From: Pseudomonas sp. S35
GTDB lineage: Bacteria; Pseudomonadota; Gammaproteobacteria; Pseudomonadales; Pseudomonadaceae
Length of the DNA stretch: 64,000 bases
Direction: 5' to 3'
Assembly: GCF_009866765.1 (NCBI RefSeq)
Contig: NZ_CP019431.1
Span: 2,852,001 to 2,916,000 of the forward strand
The translations under genes were made by a program, and so were the position numbers. Below, in pieces: positions 61,534-64,000 of the stretch. Under the pieces are notes generated by a model. The model saw nothing but the letters and a program-made list of their open reading frames with translations. It was not told the origin of the DNA and ran no database searches. Numbering within the stretch: the first letter of the stretch is position 1; each line of letters begins with the position of its first letter.

Positions 61534-61598
61534 AACCCCGTGCAGGGTTTGTTTTAAATGTTGATTGATCAGGCTGACCCGTTCAGCCGCTGTTTTTT
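61534..61598 (+). terminator. Double terminator after the FadL gene
   Basis: AACCC-cgtgca-GGGTT followed by TGTTTT (61534-61555), then GGCTGA-cccgt-TCAGCC followed by GCTGTTTTTT (61572-61598). The second is a convincing intrinsic terminator, which separates the FadL gene from the following acyl-CoA dehydrogenase gene. Confidence 0.75.
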
Positions 61599-61618
61599 CG
61601 CCAATACATTAAATAAAA

Positions 61619-61640
61619 ATTTCAAAACAAAATTTGAATA
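61619..61640 (+). promoter_or_regulatory. Palindromic operator upstream of fadE
   Basis: ATTTCAAAACAAAATTTGAA (with TTCAAA-N6-TTTGAA symmetry) begins at 61619. Its first 13 bases equal those of the alkB operator read from the other strand, and the second half-sites agree in TTGAA. It lies about 95 bases before the fadE start. Confidence 0.55.
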
Positions 61641-61733
61641 TTGTTTTCCAAGTTTGTAGTGTGGCTTTACGCTTCAGCTCATCCATGCGCCGTCGCGTCG
61701 TCGCCGTACCCTGAATCGAGTAGAGGTATCCCC

Positions 61734-64000
61734 ATGATTATCTGGTTATTGGTGGGTTTCGCAGCCGCGATTGCCCTGGCGTATCGACAAGCTGCCGCCA
61801 CCCTGTGGTTAGGCGCGGGTTTGATTTGGCTGGCGCTGGGCTACGTGTTCAACGTGGTGGCAGGCTTGGGTGTCTGCGTCGCGGCGCTGCTGGTAGTAGC
61901 ACCTGCGCTGCTGATGACAATCAAGCCCCTGCGCCGCACCTTGCTTACCAGCAAGGCCCTCGGCCTGTTTCGCACGATCATGCCGGCGATGTCCGACACC
62001 GAGCGTGCGGCCATCGAGTCTGGCACCGTGTGGTGGGACGCCGAGTTGTTCAGCGGTAAACCTGACTGGCAACGCCTGCTGCAAGCCGCACCGGCGAGCC
62101 TGAGCGCCGAGGAACAAGGCTTTCTCGACAACGAAGTGGAAACCCTCTGCGACATCGCCAACGACTGGGAAACCACCCAGGTCTGGCAGGACATGTCCCC
62201 CGAAGGCTGGCAGTACACCAAGGATGCCGGGTTCCTCGGCATGATCATTCCCAAGCAGTACGGCGGCAAAGGCTTCTCCCACTATGCGCACTCGCAAGTG
62301 GTGATGAAGCTGTCGACGCGCTGCTCGGCGGCGGCGATTTCGGTGATGGTGCCCAACTCTTTGGGCCCGGCCGAGCTGCTGCTGCATTACGGCACCGACG
62401 CCCAGCGCAATTACTACTTGCCACGCCTGGCGCGGGGTGAAGATATTCCGTGTTTTGCGTTGACCAGCCCGTATGCCGGCTCGGATGCAGGTGCGATTCC
62501 AGACCTGGGCATCGTCTGCAAGGGCATGCACGAGGGCGAAGAAGTGCTGGGTTTCAACGTGACCTGGGACAAGCGCTACATCACCCTCGGTCCCATCGCC
62601 ACCGTGCTGGGCCTGGCGTTTCGTGCCGAAGACCCGGATGGCTTGCTGGGTGCGAAAGGTTCGCTGGGCATCACCTGTGCGCTGATCCCGACGTCCCATC
62701 CCGGCGTGAACAGCGGTCGTCGTCACTGGCCGCTCAACGCCGTGTTCCAGAACGGCCCGACCACCGGCAAGGATGTTTTCATCCCGCTTGAATGGGTGAT
62801 CGGCGGCCGCGAGCAAGTCGGCAACGGCTGGCGCATGCTGATGGAATGCCTGGCCGCAGGCCGCGCGATTTCGTTGCCGTCGGCCAATGTCGGCCTGGGC
62901 AAGGTTGCGGTGCGTGGCACTACGGCGTATGCCGCGATGCGCAAGCAGTTCGGCCTGCCCATCGGCAAGTTCGAAGGGGTGCAGGCGCCGCTGGCGCGCA
63001 TGGCCGGGCATTTGTATGCCTGCGATGCGGTGCGCAAGGTCTCGGTGGCGTCCCTGGATGCCGGTGAAAAACCCTCGGTGATCTCGGCCATTGCCAAATA
63101 CCACGTCACGGAGCGTGCGCGGATCATCGTCAACGACGGCATGGACATCGTCGCCGGCAAGGGCATCTGCATGGGCCCCAATAACTTCCTGGCCCGCGCC
63201 TATCAGCAAAGCCCCATCGCCATCACGGTGGAGGGCGCGAACATCATGACCCGCTGCCTGATCATCTTTGGCCAGGGCCTGATCCGTTGCCACCCCTATG
63301 TGTTCCGCGAGATGGAAGCGGCGCGCAACCCGGACCGGCGCAAGGCCCTGGAAGACTTCGACAGTGCAATGTTCGGCCATGTGAGTTTCGTGCTGGCCAA
63401 CACCGTAAGGGCAGCGGTGCATGCCCTGACCGGCGGCCGGCTGATTTCCGCCCCGGCCAAGACCGACCCGGCGCTCGCGTCCTACTACCGCCAGGCTAAC
63501 CGGCTGTCGGTGGTGTTGGCGTTGATCTCGGACGTTTCCATGGGCGTGCTGGGCGGTGCCCTCAAGCGCAAGGAAAGTATCACCGGGCGCCTGGGCGATA
63601 TTCTCTCGCAGCTGTACATCCTGTCCTGCGTGCTCAAGCGTTTCGAGGATGACGGCCGGCCCCAGGCCGACCTGCCGCTGGTGCACTGGTCAGCCCAGGA
63701 TGCGCTGTTGCGGGCCCATGAAGCCCTCGCCGAAGTGCTCGAAAACTACCCCTCGAAAACCGCCGCCGTGGTGGTGCGGGGCCTGACGTTCCCATTCGGA
63801 ATCCCGCTGCGCAAACCCTCGGATCGCCTGCTGGCCCAGGTGGCCGATGTGGTGCAGACCCCTGGCGAAACCCGCGACCGGTTGCTGGCCAATTCCTACA
63901 TTCCACGTCCGGAGATCGACAAGCTGGCGTACGGAGAGTTGGGCTTGCGTCTGTTGCCGCAGGTGGAACTGGTCGAAGCGCGGCTCAAGCCTGCCATCAA
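61734..64000 (+). CDS. fadE: FadE-type acyl-CoA dehydrogenase, 5' part
   Basis: The first 755 codons of an acyl-CoA dehydrogenase with no stop before the window end. The FadE type is shown by the N-terminal hydrophobic pair (IIWLLVGFAAAIALAYR, ATLWLGAGLIWLALGYVFNVV), followed by LRRTLLTSKALGLFRTIMPAMSDTERAAIESGTVWWD. The flavoprotein core contains GFLGMIIPKQYGGKGFS, CFALTSPYAGSDAGAI and GRAISLPSANVG. It catalyses the first step of beta-oxidation at the inner membrane. ATG 61734 follows TAGAGG. The upstream operator shared with alkB suggests it degrades the fatty acids produced from alkanes. Confidence 0.93.
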   Translation, partial: MIIWLLVGFAAAIALAYRQAAATLWLGAGLIWLALGYVFNVVAGLGVCVAALLVVAPALLMTIKPLRRTLLTSKALGLFRTIMPAMSDTERAAIESGTVWWDAELFSGKPDWQRLLQAAPASLSAEEQGFLDNEVETLCDIANDWETTQVWQDMSPEGWQYTKDAGFLGMIIPKQYGGKGFSHYAHSQVVMKLSTRCSAAAISVMVPNSLGPAELLLHYGTDAQRNYYLPRLARGEDIPCFALTSPYAGSDAGAIPDLGIVCKGMHEGEEVLGFNVTWDKRYITLGPIATVLGLAFRAEDPDGLLGAKGSLGITCALIPTSHPGVNSGRRHWPLNAVFQNGPTTGKDVFIPLEWVIGGREQVGNGWRMLMECLAAGRAISLPSANVGLGKVAVRGTTAYAAMRKQFGLPIGKFEGVQAPLARMAGHLYACDAVRKVSVASLDAGEKPSVISAIAKYHVTERARIIVNDGMDIVAGKGICMGPNNFLARAYQQSPIAITVEGANIMTRCLIIFGQGLIRCHPYVFREMEAARNPDRRKALEDFDSAMFGHVSFVLANTVRAAVHALTGGRLISAPAKTDPALASYYRQANRLSVVLALISDVSMGVLGGALKRKESITGRLGDILSQLYILSCVLKRFEDDGRPQADLPLVHWSAQDALLRAHEALAEVLENYPSKTAAVVVRGLTFPFGIPLRKPSDRLLAQVADVVQTPGETRDRLLANSYIPRPEIDKLAYGELGLRLLPQVELVEARLKPAI

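Noticed and set aside
61809..63686. A 625-codon open frame on the minus strand opposite the FadE-type gene
   Set aside because: It is composed of His/Gln/Arg/Gly-rich sequence typical of antisense frames in GC-rich genes, while the plus strand encodes a clear acyl-CoA dehydrogenase.

Overview
The window looks like chromosome from a Pseudomonas of the P. fluorescens complex. The coding density and GC bias are typical. REP/REPIN repeats of the P. fluorescens type (GTGGGAGGGGGCTTGC-like hairpins, single and paired) lie between genes. Many gene sets are characteristic of the genus: HglS lysine catabolism, yejABEF, the 3-hydroxybutyrate operon with its sigma-54 activator, an HSI-2-type type VI secretion block, and alkB/praB. 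No rRNA, tRNA, CRISPR array, integrase or insertion sequence was recognised.

Layout. 1-17.8 kb is mostly housekeeping and accessory metabolism: the end of a hybrid histidine kinase, a short class II UvrA paralogue, a transketolase, a DUF465 protein, HglS, a GH63-like glucosidase, an SCP2/histidine-phosphatase pair, SohB, a polyol dehydrogenase behind an orphan sugar-binding protein, a TerC/CBS/CorC membrane protein with a structured proline-rich leader, and a thioredoxin-like gene that overlaps its 3' end antisense. 18.0-24.6 kb is a compact catabolic locus: polar amino-acid type ABC transporter, RidA, IclR regulator, DSD1-type PLP deaminase/dehydratase and a KDG-type kinase. It fits uptake and breakdown of an amino sugar acid such as D-glucosaminate to 2-keto-3-deoxygluconate and on into the Entner-Doudoroff route.

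24.7-40 kb runs mainly on the minus strand: a parvulin, a PAS-rich hybrid kinase, the 3-hydroxybutyrate/acetoacetate operon (GntP permease, bdhA, aacS) with a clear sigma-54 promoter and repeated candidate activator sites, the HbcR-like activator translationally coupled to a yejABEF peptide transporter, and a second parvulin. 41.0-49.5 kb holds half of an HSI-2-like T6SS cluster: small lipoprotein, FHA protein, TssJ, TssL, TssM, PP2C phosphatase and Ser/Thr kinase. Sheath, baseplate, Hcp and ClpV genes are absent, and tssK is reduced to its last ~21 codons. It appears to be a deletion remnant that still keeps intact envelope-complex and phospho-switch genes.

50.4-52.5 kb encodes a PTS-EIIC/EAL fusion, probably a sugar-sensing c-di-GMP phosphodiesterase. 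52.5-64 kb is an alkane/lipid oxidation island: a Baeyer-Villiger monooxygenase, SDR and metal-dependent hydrolase on the minus strand; an esterase-like hydrolase, AlkB, two PraB-like proteins, a FadL porin and a FadE-like acyl-CoA dehydrogenase (cut by the window end) on the plus strand. A near-identical palindromic operator lies upstream of alkB and fadE, with a weaker copy before the monooxygenase, which suggests one regulator ties the island together.
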